Source: Seonamhaeicola sp. ML3 (GTDB lineage: Bacteria; Bacteroidota; Bacteroidia; Flavobacteriales; Flavobacteriaceae). Taken from it: 64,000 nucleotides of DNA. Below are positions 16,126 through 25,273 of this stretch, in pieces; the first letter of the stretch is position 1; each line of letters starts with the position of its first letter. The stretch is from the NCBI RefSeq assembly GCF_023273855.1, contig NZ_CP096884.1, forward strand, positions 1,736,001-1,800,000, read 5' to 3'. The position numbers and the translations under genes are program-made. Below the pieces are notes generated by a model. That model was not told where the DNA came from and did no database searches. It saw only the letters and a list, made by a program, of their open reading frames with translations.

Positions 16126-16929
16126 TTATTTCTGGTAGATTAACTCATCTAAAATAACTTCCACACCATCTTCATTATTACTTTTAGTTACAAAGCGGGC
16201 CGTTTGTTTAACGTTAGGGTGTGCATTTTCCATGGCATAGCTAAAGTCTGCCAATTGTAACATTTCAATATCGTTATTGTAATCGCCAAAGACTAAAGTT
16301 TCTTCTTTTGTAACACCCATCTTCTTTTGAAGTTTTTTTAAGGCATAGCCTTTATTTGCTTCAGGATGAGAGATGTCCAGCCAATTTTGTGAAGATACCG
16401 TGAGTTCTAGTTCATTTGCTAGATGTTTAGTGTGTGGAAAAATAAATTTTTCTGAAGACTCTGCATGATAAACAGCAATTTTTAAAATATCATCATCTTC
16501 AATTGTTGTTAAGTCATCCACAATTTTATAGGCATTGTAATATTCCTTGAACTTATCAATAAAAAAAGCATCTTTCGTTTCAATGTAAGCAGACTTGGCA
16601 CCGCATAAAACAGTATAACAGTTCTCGACTGTTCTTAAGGTTTCAACAGACTTTAAAACGTTTTGTCTAGAGAGTTTAAGTAAAACATCAATTTGATTAT
16701 TACACTGCATAATACCGCCATTTTCGGCAATTATGGAGATTTGGTCTTTTATGGGGTTTAGTTTATTGGCAATACTTTGAAATTGTCTGCCACTAGCAGC
16801 AACAAAGTGAACGTTTAATGCTTTCAGTTTTGGAAATTGATTAAAAAATTTAGAGCTCACTATGCCTTGGTCATTTAGCAAGGTGCCGTCCATATCTGTA
16901 ACTACTAATTTTACTTTTGAAAAATCCAT
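16126..16929 (-). CDS. Cof-type HAD-superfamily phosphatase
   Basis: A 267-residue HAD hydrolase of class IIB. Motif I is VTDMDGTLL with the nucleophile D12 and acid D14, then the FVAASGRQ threonine/serine motif and the C-terminal FGDYNNDIEML Mg-binding motif with K at GYALKKLQ. The large C2 cap between them is that of Cof/YbiV-like sugar-phosphate phosphatases. The substrate cannot be predicted. It lies 16 bases after the TonB-dependent receptor gene on the same strand and may be cotranscribed with it. Confidence 0.92.
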   Translation of the reverse strand: MDFSKVKLVVTDMDGTLLNDQGIVSSKFFNQFPKLKALNVHFVAASGRQFQSIANKLNPIKDQISIIAENGGIMQCNNQIDVLLKLSRQNVLKSVETLRTVENCYTVLCGAKSAYIETKDAFFIDKFKEYYNAYKIVDDLTTIEDDDILKIAVYHAESSEKFIFPHTKHLANELELTVSSQNWLDISHPEANKGYALKKLQKKMGVTKEETLVFGDYNNDIEMLQLADFSYAMENAHPNVKQTARFVTKSNNEDGVEVILDELIYQK

Positions 16930-16945
16930 GTTATGAAATGTGCTA

Positions 16946-19525
16946 TTATTTGAAGTGTTTGTTGCCTTGAAAATCTTTAGTTTTTCTCTTTTTTTGGTTT
17001 GTGTTTAAAGCGTAGGTAACCCCAAGTTCAAATACTGGTCCGTTTCTTTCGTATAAGGTTTCTTGATAGAAAATCTGTTGGTTGGCGGCATTAAAAGCAT
17101 TGGTGTCTAAACCTTGATTGTTTTGCGCAAAAATATCTAATCCTCTAATGGCGATATCCCAAGCAGTATTTGGTTGATAACTCAATGCAATATTAGAAAC
17201 CGAAAAAGCATCGTTCTGTCCTTGTGAGGTAACCGTATTAGAAATTCTACTGAAATCATAATTGAACCTTAGCTTATCTGAAATCGTAAAATTCGCATTG
17301 CCTTTTAACGACCAGTTGGTGCTGTTTTGGTCTACATTAAAGCCGAAAACTTCCCCCTTTATTTGGTAGTTGTACAAAGAACCACCAATAAATAATTTAG
17401 CCCAAGAGCTAGGAATTATGTTAATGTTTAACTCTCCTCCTAATGACGTTGAATTCCCAGCATTGGTGTAGGAACGGATAAGAACGTCTTCCTGTAAGAT
17501 AGCATTTAACTCTGGGTTTTCAATAGCTGTGGTAACAGTATTTACCCTAAACACGGTATTATCGGTACCTCTATAAAAACCCGTTAAGCTTATGGTGTTT
17601 TTGCCTAGAGAGGTGTCGTATGTTACTTCTACATTATTTAAATATTCAGACTCTAATTCTGGGTCGCCTACCACATAGACCTCGAAATGCCTGCGATATA
17701 AAAAAGGCGCAAGTTTAGTCACAGAGGCTCTGTTTATTCTTCTACTTCCAGCCATAGTCAACTTATTGGAATCGTTAAATGCGTAGCTAAAATGAGCTGA
17801 AGGGAATAGGTCTAATTGCTTTTGTGTATAGTTCTTTTGCAAATCAGTTCCAAAAATGGGCACATAATCTGTTGTGCCATTTTCTAAGGTTTGGTCACCG
17901 TATTCTGCTCTCAAGCCCAGTATATAGCTTAATTTACCTATTTGGGCAGAATAATCTATGTAGCCAGCGTAAACCGTTCTTGTTAAATCGATAGTATTGT
18001 CTAAATTCTTTGTAACTAGCGTATTGTTAAAATCAAAAGCACCTTCAATATTTGTATACTGAATTTGTGTTCCGGCACCAAAAGCGCTAAAGTCATCAAT
18101 TTCTTTTTCGTAATCGGCGTTAAAGCGTAAGCCTTTTAAAGGTGTATTATCAGAAAGCGAATAGTCATCGGCCTGGAACGCATTCGTGTAATTGTTGGCA
18201 ATGTCGTTATCAACCGCCTCTCTGGAATTGTAAAAGAAGTTTTTATTATTCAATGCCCTGCTTAGTTTAGAGCTCTCATAGGCACCAGCAATTTTAAAAT
18301 TGGCATTATTTTCTAGCTGTACCGAATAGTCCAGGTTTAGTGTGTTATACTCCCCATATCTATTATCTATATTAGGGTTATACATGAAAAGTTCTGAACT
18401 TAAATCTTTATTATCTTGGTTTGCATCTGCAAAGAAGGTGTTGTAAATGTAATAAGCAGCTCTTCCTTCGTTTCTTTTACCATAGAAATAGGAGAGCGAT
18501 AGCTTTTTGTTTTTCGATAAATCAATATCTAGTCCAGCGTTAGAGGTATAGTTTTCGTACCACTCGGGGCGTTGCCCGTTTTTAGCATTCATATGAAAAA
18601 AGTCACCCTCTGGGGCATCAACAAAAACACGAGCTTCTCCAGAGCGTTTACCATTTACATTTCTCATGTTATAATTAAAACCCCCATAAACAGTTAGGTT
18701 TTTTTTACCGTAGGATATATTAAAACCTCCACCGTATCTATCATCTTTTAATTTATGGCCGCTGTAGGTATCTGTAAGGTTAGCCCAAGGTGCACCTCCA
18801 AATAATCCGTTAACTGATACTGAAAAACCTTGGTTTATATTTTTTTTCGTGGTTAAGTTTATGATTCCTCCTTTACCTTGTGCATCATATCTAGCCGTGG
18901 GAACCGTAATGACATCTACTTTGCTTATATCGTTCGATTGAATTTGAGCTAACAAAACCGATGGGTTGATATTTGTAGGTTTTCCATTGAGGTATACCAT
19001 GAAATCTTGAGTGCCTCTTACCGATATATTTCCGCTAGGATCTACTGTAATAGAAGGTAGTTTATTGAGTAAATCGGCTGCATTTCCACCTTTGGCAGTT
19101 TCAAAGTCACTAGCATTGTAAATCTTTCTATCGATTTTTGTTACAGATGTTTTGGTTTGTGCCTTAACAGTAACAGCATCTAAGGCTTCGCTTTGAGCTT
19201 TAATAGAAACCTTCCCAACATTTACATTAAGATTTTCTTTTGAAATAATGATGTCTTTTATTTTGGTAGTTTGAAAGCCAATAAAGGAAACCTCAAGCCT
19301 ATAACTTCCGTTCGGTAAGCCTTTTACCAAAAAGTCTCCGCTTTCAGAGGAGATTGAACCATATATGCCGCTCGCGCCTTTTAAGCTGCTCTTTACTATT
19401 ACAGTTGCATAAGGTATAGGTTCACCAGTCTCATAATCTGTTATATTCCCACCAATGCTTCCCTTTTGAGCATAGGCAATTAGGTTTAGTAATAAAACTG
19501 TAAGAAGTGAAAGCTTGATTTTCAT
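16946..19525 (-). CDS. TonB-dependent outer-membrane receptor with carboxypeptidase-regulatory-like N-domain
   Basis: An 859-residue protein. A signal peptide ends at AYAQ (residue 19), then a CarboxypepD_reg-like domain (GSIGGNITDYETGEPIPYAT) covers about 20-110. A plug domain follows (GGNAADLLNKLPSITVDPSGNISVRG), then a long beta-barrel that ends without a clear aromatic residue. It belongs to the outer membrane beta-barrel group that lacks a SusD partner, and no susD is adjacent. The ligand is unknown. A LacI-type regulator is divergent at 19708, as in carbohydrate loci, which makes a sugar or oligosaccharide ligand plausible. Confidence 0.88.
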   Translation of the reverse strand: MKIKLSLLTVLLLNLIAYAQKGSIGGNITDYETGEPIPYATVIVKSSLKGASGIYGSISSESGDFLVKGLPNGSYRLEVSFIGFQTTKIKDIIISKENLNVNVGKVSIKAQSEALDAVTVKAQTKTSVTKIDRKIYNASDFETAKGGNAADLLNKLPSITVDPSGNISVRGTQDFMVYLNGKPTNINPSVLLAQIQSNDISKVDVITVPTARYDAQGKGGIINLTTKKNINQGFSVSVNGLFGGAPWANLTDTYSGHKLKDDRYGGGFNISYGKKNLTVYGGFNYNMRNVNGKRSGEARVFVDAPEGDFFHMNAKNGQRPEWYENYTSNAGLDIDLSKNKKLSLSYFYGKRNEGRAAYYIYNTFFADANQDNKDLSSELFMYNPNIDNRYGEYNTLNLDYSVQLENNANFKIAGAYESSKLSRALNNKNFFYNSREAVDNDIANNYTNAFQADDYSLSDNTPLKGLRFNADYEKEIDDFSAFGAGTQIQYTNIEGAFDFNNTLVTKNLDNTIDLTRTVYAGYIDYSAQIGKLSYILGLRAEYGDQTLENGTTDYVPIFGTDLQKNYTQKQLDLFPSAHFSYAFNDSNKLTMAGSRRINRASVTKLAPFLYRRHFEVYVVGDPELESEYLNNVEVTYDTSLGKNTISLTGFYRGTDNTVFRVNTVTTAIENPELNAILQEDVLIRSYTNAGNSTSLGGELNINIIPSSWAKLFIGGSLYNYQIKGEVFGFNVDQNSTNWSLKGNANFTISDKLRFNYDFSRISNTVTSQGQNDAFSVSNIALSYQPNTAWDIAIRGLDIFAQNNQGLDTNAFNAANQQIFYQETLYERNGPVFELGVTYALNTNQKKRKTKDFQGNKHFK

Positions 19526-19707
19526 TTAATCTGTCTTGTGATTTTAACTTTAAAGCCAACAAATGTAAGGTATAGTTTAAGATTAAAGTGTCTTATCTAA
19601 ACAATTTATAAAGACGTCATTGAAAATTAACAATAAGTGGCAATAGATTATTATTTACAGACCAACTAATTTTGTAAATTGCGTTTCAGGATAAACAGGT
19701 ATAAAAT

Positions 19708-20715
19708 ATGGTTACACTTAAACAGTTGGCTAAAGAATTAAATGTCTCGATTTCTACGGTTTCTAAAGCTTTGAACAATAGTGAGGAAATTGGTGAAGAA
19801 ACAGTAAGGCGTGTTAAGGAATTGGCTCAACTTTATAACTATAAACCTAATAAAGTAGCACTTAGTTTAAAACAGAATAAAACTAAAACTATAGGGGTTA
19901 TTATACCTAATATTCTAAATCACTTTTTAGCAAAAGTTCTTTTTGGAATAGAACGTGAAGCCGCTAAGTTGGGCTATAACATAATAACATGTATTTCTAA
20001 TGAATCTCTAGAGAAGGAAAAAGAAAGTCTACAAATTTTGGACAATGGTAGTGTAGATGGCTTTATTCTCTCTGTAGCCGAAGAAACCCAAGAAAAAAAT
20101 GAAGTTGATCATTTTCGTCAAACTATTAATAAAGGTTTGCCAATTGTAATGTTCGATAGAGTTGCTCATGATGTAATGTGCGATAAAGTAATTGTGGATG
20201 ATTTCGATGCAACCTATAACGCCACACAAAGACTTATGGCAGAAAACCGTAAAAAAATTGCTTTCGTAAGTAGTATTCACGGATTGAGTGTAGGTAAACT
20301 TAGAGAACGTGGGTATACAAAGGCCATTTTAGAAGCAAAAAAACAGGAACCATTGGTTCTTGAAATTAAAAAAAAAGACGATCACCAAAAGAAAATCAAG
20401 TCTTTTCTAAAAAAGAATAAAGATATCGATGGGTTGATTTCGGCAGATAGTTCTGCCATAATAGCCATAAATGTTGCTGTAAATTTAGGTAAAAAAGTGC
20501 CAAGAGATTTATCTGTTGTGGGTTTTGCCAGTAGAGGGGATGCTGGTCATGCGGTTCCAAGACTAACTACTATAAGGCAACATGCAAAAGTTATTGGGGC
20601 TAATGCTGCCGCTATGCTTATTCGTAGATTAGAAAATATGCACTTAAACGAAGATGTAAAGACTAAGATTATAAAAACAAGTTTAATAAAATCTAAGTCA
20701 ACTTTAGAGAAGTAA
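19708..20715 (+). CDS. LacI-family transcriptional regulator (paralogue 1)
   Basis: A 335-residue regulator. The N-terminal HTH is VTLKQLAKELNVSISTVSKALNNSEEIG, with the hinge helix KPNKVALSLK, then a periplasmic-binding-like sensor domain starting TKTIGVIIPNILNHF. It is strongly similar to the second LacI-type protein at 53685, for example in PIVMFDRV and CDKVIVDD. The gene is divergent from the TonB-dependent receptor, which is its most likely target. Unlike the other locus, no perfect AAACGTTT-type palindrome is seen in the 182-bp divergent region. A TAATTTTG box lies at 19667-19674. Confidence 0.92.
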   Translation: MVTLKQLAKELNVSISTVSKALNNSEEIGEETVRRVKELAQLYNYKPNKVALSLKQNKTKTIGVIIPNILNHFLAKVLFGIEREAAKLGYNIITCISNESLEKEKESLQILDNGSVDGFILSVAEETQEKNEVDHFRQTINKGLPIVMFDRVAHDVMCDKVIVDDFDATYNATQRLMAENRKKIAFVSSIHGLSVGKLRERGYTKAILEAKKQEPLVLEIKKKDDHQKKIKSFLKKNKDIDGLISADSSAIIAINVAVNLGKKVPRDLSVVGFASRGDAGHAVPRLTTIRQHAKVIGANAAAMLIRRLENMHLNEDVKTKIIKTSLIKSKSTLEK

Positions 20716-21122
20716 GCTGTTAAAATCTTACATACTAATAAGTAAGAATAAACTTTCTAAAATTACTCTATATTCTACATATTTTCATGTTATGCAGTTT
20801 AACGATGTGTTTTATCGTTAAAAAATGTATTTCATCGATTTTTTTGTTTTTCAATTGGATGTTCAAACTACTTTGGTCAGGAGCTTAATGAGCACATTTA
20901 ATTTTCCCCTCAGCACGTTAAGCCAATTAATCCATTTTTAGACCATTTAAACTGGTCATTCCCTCAAAATTTATAAAAATCTGTTTGCTTTCGCGCATTC
21001 GATTTTGAAGTTAATTATTCCATTTTCCCTCAACAAGGATTTTGTCTTGACAGAATCTTAGTTAAGAATTTTATTGAAAAAATTAAATAGAGAAAATAGT
21101 ATAACCTTAAATCGAAAATGAT
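20716..21122 (+). promoter_or_regulatory. Long leader region with inverted repeat, shared 20-mer, hairpin and CCCTCAA motifs
   Basis: This 407-bp stretch has no gene. A perfect inverted repeat TTTAACGAT-N7-ATCGTTAAA lies at 20798-20822. AAAAAATGTATTTCATCGAT (20820-20839) recurs in front of the second STAS gene, and here too it ends just before a TTTG box (20843-20846) and TACTTTG (20869-20875). The leader that would follow holds CCCTCAG at 20907, a GACCA/TGGTC hairpin (20941-20957) followed by CCCTCAA at 20961, and CCCTCAA at 21027. It leads to the small lipoprotein at 21123. Confidence 0.6.
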
Positions 21123-21269
21123 ATGAAAGCCTTAAAAATTACTTTACTTGTAGCCGTATTTTTTGCAGCATTAACATCTTGTACAAAACAAGACTTAAAC
21201 GAAGATGATGTACTAACTGATGTTCCTACAACAGTAACCCGTTTTACCGGAGGTGGTATTCAAGATTAA
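21123..21269 (+). CDS. 48-residue lipoprotein
   Basis: The ATG at 21123 opens a frame of 48 codons: a short signal MKALKITLLVAVFFAALTSC with the lipobox at LTSC (Cys20), then an acidic stretch KQDLNEDDVL and a Thr/Gly-rich end RFTGGGIQD. The clean lipobox and the strong terminator directly after the stop support a real gene. It has its own long leader and precedes a TPR histidine kinase and a response regulator on the same strand. It could be an output or input partner of that system. No family is recognised. Confidence 0.72.
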   Translation: MKALKITLLVAVFFAALTSCTKQDLNEDDVLTDVPTTVTRFTGGGIQD

Positions 21270-21299
21270 TTCTTAATTCCATAACATTTATATACAAAG

Positions 21300-21329
21300 G
21301 CTCCTTGCTAATAGCAAGGAGCTTTTTGT
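21300..21329 (+). terminator. Rho-independent terminator after the 48-residue lipoprotein
   Basis: GCTCCTTGC (21300-21308) pairs with GCAAGGAGC (21314-21322), followed by a T run. It separates the lipoprotein transcript from the kinase gene. Confidence 0.9.
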
Positions 21330-21384
21330 TTTTAATTATTTAAAAAATTATAAATATTTTTGATAAATCGTAATTTTTTATTTT

Positions 21385-23220
21385 TTGAAATTTATACTCT
21401 CATCCATTTTCATTTTCCTATTCATTAATTTATCCCAAGCTCAGAGGATAAATGATTTAGAAAAAGTAGATTCTATTCAAAGAATAATTGCTGATACTTC
21501 TATAAAAGATTCTACTTTGTTGGCAGATGCCCATTATAAAGTTGGTGAAATTTACAGGTATAATTTTTTAGGCGATAGTGCATACTACCATTACCAAAAA
21601 GCTGAAAAACTATACAAAGGCACAAGAGATAAATTTAAGACAGCAATTACACTTTATGGAATAGCCGTAATTCAATGTAATGAAAAAGATTTTACAGGTT
21701 GTGAGGTTACTTCTATTGAAGCTATATCATTACTCGAATCACTAAAGGAAACTAATGAGGTGCAAAAGTATAAATCGTTTATATACAATAACCTTGGATT
21801 AGCTTTCGGTCAGCTGGAACAATATGAAGAATCAGTTGAATATTACGAGAAGGCTATAGAGTTAAAGAAAAAGCTAAGAGGAAATAATAAAGCTACGCTC
21901 GTTAACTCAAAAAATAATTTGGCATTATCCTATAAGAAATCTGGTAGATATGATTTAGCTCTTGAGGAATATAGTGAAATATTAGGAGATAAGAACTTAC
22001 TTGTAGATAGACCAGAAGTATATGCACTAGTTTTAGATAATTATGCACATACTTTGTATCTCTCTAACCAAAGGGAACAGTTGCCCGATTTATATTTAAA
22101 CGCCCTTAGAATTACAGATAGCATAAGTCCAAAGGGATACAATTCTATTATTATAAATCAACATTTAGCAGAGTATTATAATGATGTTGGTATGAAAGAT
22201 TCGGCTAAGTTTTATGCTTATTCTGCAAAAGATATAGCTCAAAACTATCATAATGATGATTACCTGATTTCACTTTTTTTACTGTCTAAAATAGAAGAAG
22301 GAGATATTGCCGCAAAGCATTTGAAGGATTATGTAAAACTGAGCGATAGTTTACTCAAAGTTGAACGAAGGGTAAGAAATAAGTTTGCTAGAATTAGATA
22401 TGAAACGGATCAAATTGAACAAGAAAATATAAGGATTTCCAAAGAGCGAATGTGGTTGCTTATAATTTCTGTTGTTGTGATTATGACATCATTTTTGTTG
22501 TATTTGGTAATTATGCAGAGAAATAAAAACAAAGAGTTGAAATTTATTCAAAAGCAACAAGAGGCCAATGAGGAAATTTATAACCTTATGTTATCTCAAA
22601 ATGAAAGTATAGAAGAAGCAAGAACACTAGAAAAGAAAAGAATATCAGAAGAATTGCATGATGGTGTATTGGGACGATTATTTGGTACCCGATTAAGTTT
22701 AGATAGTTTAAATTTCAACAATTCTGAAGAAGCCATTAAAACCCGCGGACAGTACATTGAACAGCTCAAGGATATAGAGCAGGATATTAGAAAGGTTTCC
22801 CACGAATTAAATACCGATTTTGTTTCTGGTGCAGGGTTTATTGACATTATAAAAACTTTACTCGATACACAAACACAGGTTTATGGACTTAAAAGTTTAT
22901 TGCAATACGATGAATCTATAATATGGGAGGATTTATCCAATAAAAAGAAAATTCACATCTACAGAATTATACAGGAAACACTCCATAACATACACAAGCA
23001 TGCTAATGCTTCTAACGTAGACATTAGTTTTAAATTAAAAAATAACGTAATTTGGTTAATTATCATCGATGATGGTTCTGGCTTTAATGTTAATAAGACA
23101 AGATCTGGCATAGGTTTAAAAAATATTAACTCAAGAATCAATGAAATAAACGGAACTCTCGCTATATCATCTCAGATAAATGTTGGTACAACGGTTACAA
23201 TTGAAGTGCCAATACCCTAA
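21385..23220 (+). CDS. TPR-containing sensor histidine kinase (NarL/DesK-type)
   Basis: A 611-residue membrane kinase. The start is TTG at 21385; it gives a good signal peptide (MKFILSSIFIFLFINLSQAQ) and no in-frame ATG lies closer. Residues 20-330 are TPR repeats in the periplasm, one TM helix covers about 356-377, then a HisKA_3 dimerisation helix with the phosphorylated H425 in EELHDGVLG. The HATPase domain ends the protein (IDDGSGFN, GIGLKNI). It is followed 10 bases later by its LuxR-type response regulator. The signal is unknown; TPR domains suggest a protein or peptide ligand. Confidence 0.92.
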   Translation: MKFILSSIFIFLFINLSQAQRINDLEKVDSIQRIIADTSIKDSTLLADAHYKVGEIYRYNFLGDSAYYHYQKAEKLYKGTRDKFKTAITLYGIAVIQCNEKDFTGCEVTSIEAISLLESLKETNEVQKYKSFIYNNLGLAFGQLEQYEESVEYYEKAIELKKKLRGNNKATLVNSKNNLALSYKKSGRYDLALEEYSEILGDKNLLVDRPEVYALVLDNYAHTLYLSNQREQLPDLYLNALRITDSISPKGYNSIIINQHLAEYYNDVGMKDSAKFYAYSAKDIAQNYHNDDYLISLFLLSKIEEGDIAAKHLKDYVKLSDSLLKVERRVRNKFARIRYETDQIEQENIRISKERMWLLIISVVVIMTSFLLYLVIMQRNKNKELKFIQKQQEANEEIYNLMLSQNESIEEARTLEKKRISEELHDGVLGRLFGTRLSLDSLNFNNSEEAIKTRGQYIEQLKDIEQDIRKVSHELNTDFVSGAGFIDIIKTLLDTQTQVYGLKSLLQYDESIIWEDLSNKKKIHIYRIIQETLHNIHKHANASNVDISFKLKNNVIWLIIIDDGSGFNVNKTRSGIGLKNINSRINEINGTLAISSQINVGTTVTIEVPIP

Positions 23221-23230
23221 CGATAAATAA

Positions 23231-23905
23231 ATGACTGAAAAGATTAGAATTTTAATGATTGATGACCATCCAATGATAATTGAAGGTTATCAAAATACGC
23301 TTTTATTTACCAAAAAAGAGCATCAAGAGTTGTTGATTAACATAGCTAATAACTGCGATGAGGCCGTAAAGTTTATGGAAAAATCCATCAACGAAGAGCG
23401 ACCGTACGATATGCTTTTTGTTGATATTAGTTTGCCCCCTTCTAAAGATGGAAGAATGAATTCTGGTGAAGATTTAGCAGAATATGCCAGGAAAATATTG
23501 CCTAATTCTAAAATAGTGGTTCTAACCATGTTTAACGAGCCCTTTAGAATACATAATATTATTAAAAGTATAAATCCTGAAGGCTTTCTAATAAAAAGTG
23601 ATTTAACGTCCAGTGAGCTTGCCAGTGCATTTCAGGCTGTTTTGAATAATCCGCCTTTTTACAGCGGTACTGTCAATAGTTTTATTAGAAAAACGATAAC
23701 TAGTGATATTGTTATCGATGAGAAAAACCGAAAGATTCTACATCTACTATCACAAGGCGTAAAAACTAAGAATTTAGCCACACATTTAGGGATTTCACTT
23801 AGTGCTGTAGAAAAAAGAAAAAAGCAACTCAAAGAGATTTTTTCAGTTGAAGATGGTCAAGACGAAACTTTACTTAGCGAAGCCCGTAAAAGAGGCTTTG
23901 TATAG
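23231..23905 (+). CDS. Response regulator, REC plus LuxR-type HTH
   Basis: A 224-residue NarL/FixJ-like regulator. The receiver has D11/D12 in MIDDHP, the phosphoacceptor D65 in FVDISLP, the Thr in VVLTMF and the Lys in FLIKSD. The C-terminal HTH runs through ILHLLSQGVKTKNLATHL and SLSAVEKRKKQL, a slightly unusual form that lacks the common ...GxSNKEIA phrase. It is cotranscribed with the TPR kinase and is its partner. Possible targets include promoters that share the 20-base motif found upstream of the 48-residue lipoprotein and the second STAS gene. Confidence 0.93.
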   Translation: MTEKIRILMIDDHPMIIEGYQNTLLFTKKEHQELLINIANNCDEAVKFMEKSINEERPYDMLFVDISLPPSKDGRMNSGEDLAEYARKILPNSKIVVLTMFNEPFRIHNIIKSINPEGFLIKSDLTSSELASAFQAVLNNPPFYSGTVNSFIRKTITSDIVIDEKNRKILHLLSQGVKTKNLATHLGISLSAVEKRKKQLKEIFSVEDGQDETLLSEARKRGFV

Positions 23906-24000
23906 GGATTACTACTTTTTTTGAGATTTGAATTTTTTTTTGAAAAAAAACTAACTTTTTAGGAGTCTGAAAAGGGGCATGTTTGCTTAAAAGTATAGTA

Positions 24001-24026
24001 AAACCGTAAAAATTTTACGGTTTTTC
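24001..24026 (+). terminator. Hairpin after the response regulator, probable terminator
   Basis: AAACCGTAAAA and TTTTACGGTTTTT form a perfect stem with almost no loop, about 100 bases after the response-regulator stop. Confidence 0.6.
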
Positions 24027-24052
24027 CGCAGTAAAAATAGAAATGATTTGAT

Positions 24053-24168
24053 TATATTTGAGTGTCAACACTTCAAAAAAATTAATTAATCCCTCAATTT
24101 TTTTTTGTTGATAATAGCAATTTATAGCCCTGTGGAGGTGAGAGACCCACAGGGCTCTTCTTTTTTTA
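24053..24168 (+). ncRNA. Candidate small RNA transcript
   Basis: TATATTTG (24053-24060) matches the -7 promoter box, although no TTTG stands at -33. About 95 nt later comes a strong terminator, AGCCCTGTGG (24126-24135) with CCACAGGGCT (24147-24156) and a T run. In between lie a small AGTG/CACT hairpin and CCCTCAA at 24091. No start codon with a sensible frame is seen. This could be a small RNA or just a leftover leader. Confidence 0.35.
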
Positions 24169-24669
24169 AAAAGTAAAGATTGTGTCTTTATAGGTCCATA
24201 ATATATCTAGGAACAGTCCAAAATAAATTAAAGCCACTATAAATTTTAAAAGGGTAGAGGTAACAAAACCAATAAAAGATCCAAAGGCTGCTTTCATGGC
24301 AGTTTTAGAATCATTCTTATTTATAAGCTCACCCAAATAGGCGCCTATAAACGGACCTATAATTATCCCAAAAGGGATAGGTGCAATAAGTCCTACTATT
24401 AGACCTATAGATGTTCCTATCATACCGTATTTAGATCCCCCAAAGCGTTTGGTGCCAATAGCAGGGATGATATAGTCTAAGAGCCAAATTAAAATAGCAA
24501 CAACCAGAGTAATTGCTAAAAAGGTTTTATCCATGGGAACCGATTTCGATAAATGTAAAGTTAATAGGCCTATCCAACTGGTTAAAGGGCCTGGAAGTAC
24601 TGGTAAAAAACTACCAATAATTCCTAAAACCATTAGTAGCACTGAAATAATAATTAAAAATATATCCAT
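24166..24669 (-). CDS. DUF456 family membrane protein
   Basis: A 167-residue protein of DUF456, with four to five membrane helices. The N-terminal helix IISVLLMVLGIIGSFLPVLPGPLTSWIGLL carries the family PxxPG signature (positions about 8-35). Glycine-rich hairpins follow (PAIGTKRFGGSKYG, then GPFIGAYLGEL). The function is not known. It lies alone on the minus strand, and its stop codon lies inside the T run of the plus-strand terminator at 24126-24168. Confidence 0.9.
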   Translation of the reverse strand: MDIFLIIISVLLMVLGIIGSFLPVLPGPLTSWIGLLTLHLSKSVPMDKTFLAITLVVAILIWLLDYIIPAIGTKRFGGSKYGMIGTSIGLIVGLIAPIPFGIIIGPFIGAYLGELINKNDSKTAMKAAFGSFIGFVTSTLLKFIVALIYFGLFLDILWTYKDTIFTF

Positions 24670-24787
24670 AGTAAGTCATTTCTTTTTTCTACTCATTAGA
24701 CCCCAAAACGATGGAAATGTTACTTAAAGAATATAAAGGCAAATTAAACCCGCAAAAAATCGTACTTTTCGGGTACAGATTTAGTCC

Positions 24788-25264
24788 ATGAAATACCCTC
24801 TCATTTTGTTAATGCTTTTTTTGTGCACCTCATGTCAATTTTTTGAGGTGAAAAAAACCACTTCAGAGGCTATTTTAAACGAGGAACTAAAAACTTTCGA
24901 TTGGAACGATGTCGATACTTATCCGTCATTTTCGGCATGCGATTCCCTGATTTCCAAGAGTGAAAAGAAGCAGTGTTTTGAACACTATTTGTCTTCGCAC
25001 ATACTTAAGTCTTTGGAAAGTGAATTGATTGTTGTAACTCAAGATATTCACGACACCTTAGAGTTGTATTTTAATGTTTCGGAAAAAGGAGACCTAACTT
25101 TATTGAACACCAAGATTGGTAGCCTAACGATTTCAGAGATACCGAATATAAACGCATTGATAAGTGAAAGTTTAGATTCCCTTCCTGAGGTTTTTCCAGC
25201 TAATAAGTGGTCTATTCCGGTAAAAACAGCGTTTAAATTGCCTTTAGTGATTAACGTGGAATAG
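24788..25264 (+). CDS. Lipoprotein of unknown function, possibly with a TonB-like C-terminus
   Basis: A 158-residue protein with a signal MKYPLILLMLFLCTSC (Cys16). The mature part has a CDSLISKSEKKQCFEHYLSS segment with two Cys. It ends in about 70 residues whose strand-helix-strand layout, with VSEKGDLTLLNTKIGS and a PVKTAFKLPLVI tail, resembles the TonB/TolA C-terminal fold seen in many Bacteroidota lipoproteins. That similarity is by eye only. It converges with the glycosyltransferase gene 10 bases downstream. Confidence 0.75.
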   Translation: MKYPLILLMLFLCTSCQFFEVKKTTSEAILNEELKTFDWNDVDTYPSFSACDSLISKSEKKQCFEHYLSSHILKSLESELIVVTQDIHDTLELYFNVSEKGDLTLLNTKIGSLTISEIPNINALISESLDSLPEVFPANKWSIPVKTAFKLPLVINVE

Positions 25265-25273
25265 ATTCTTAGA

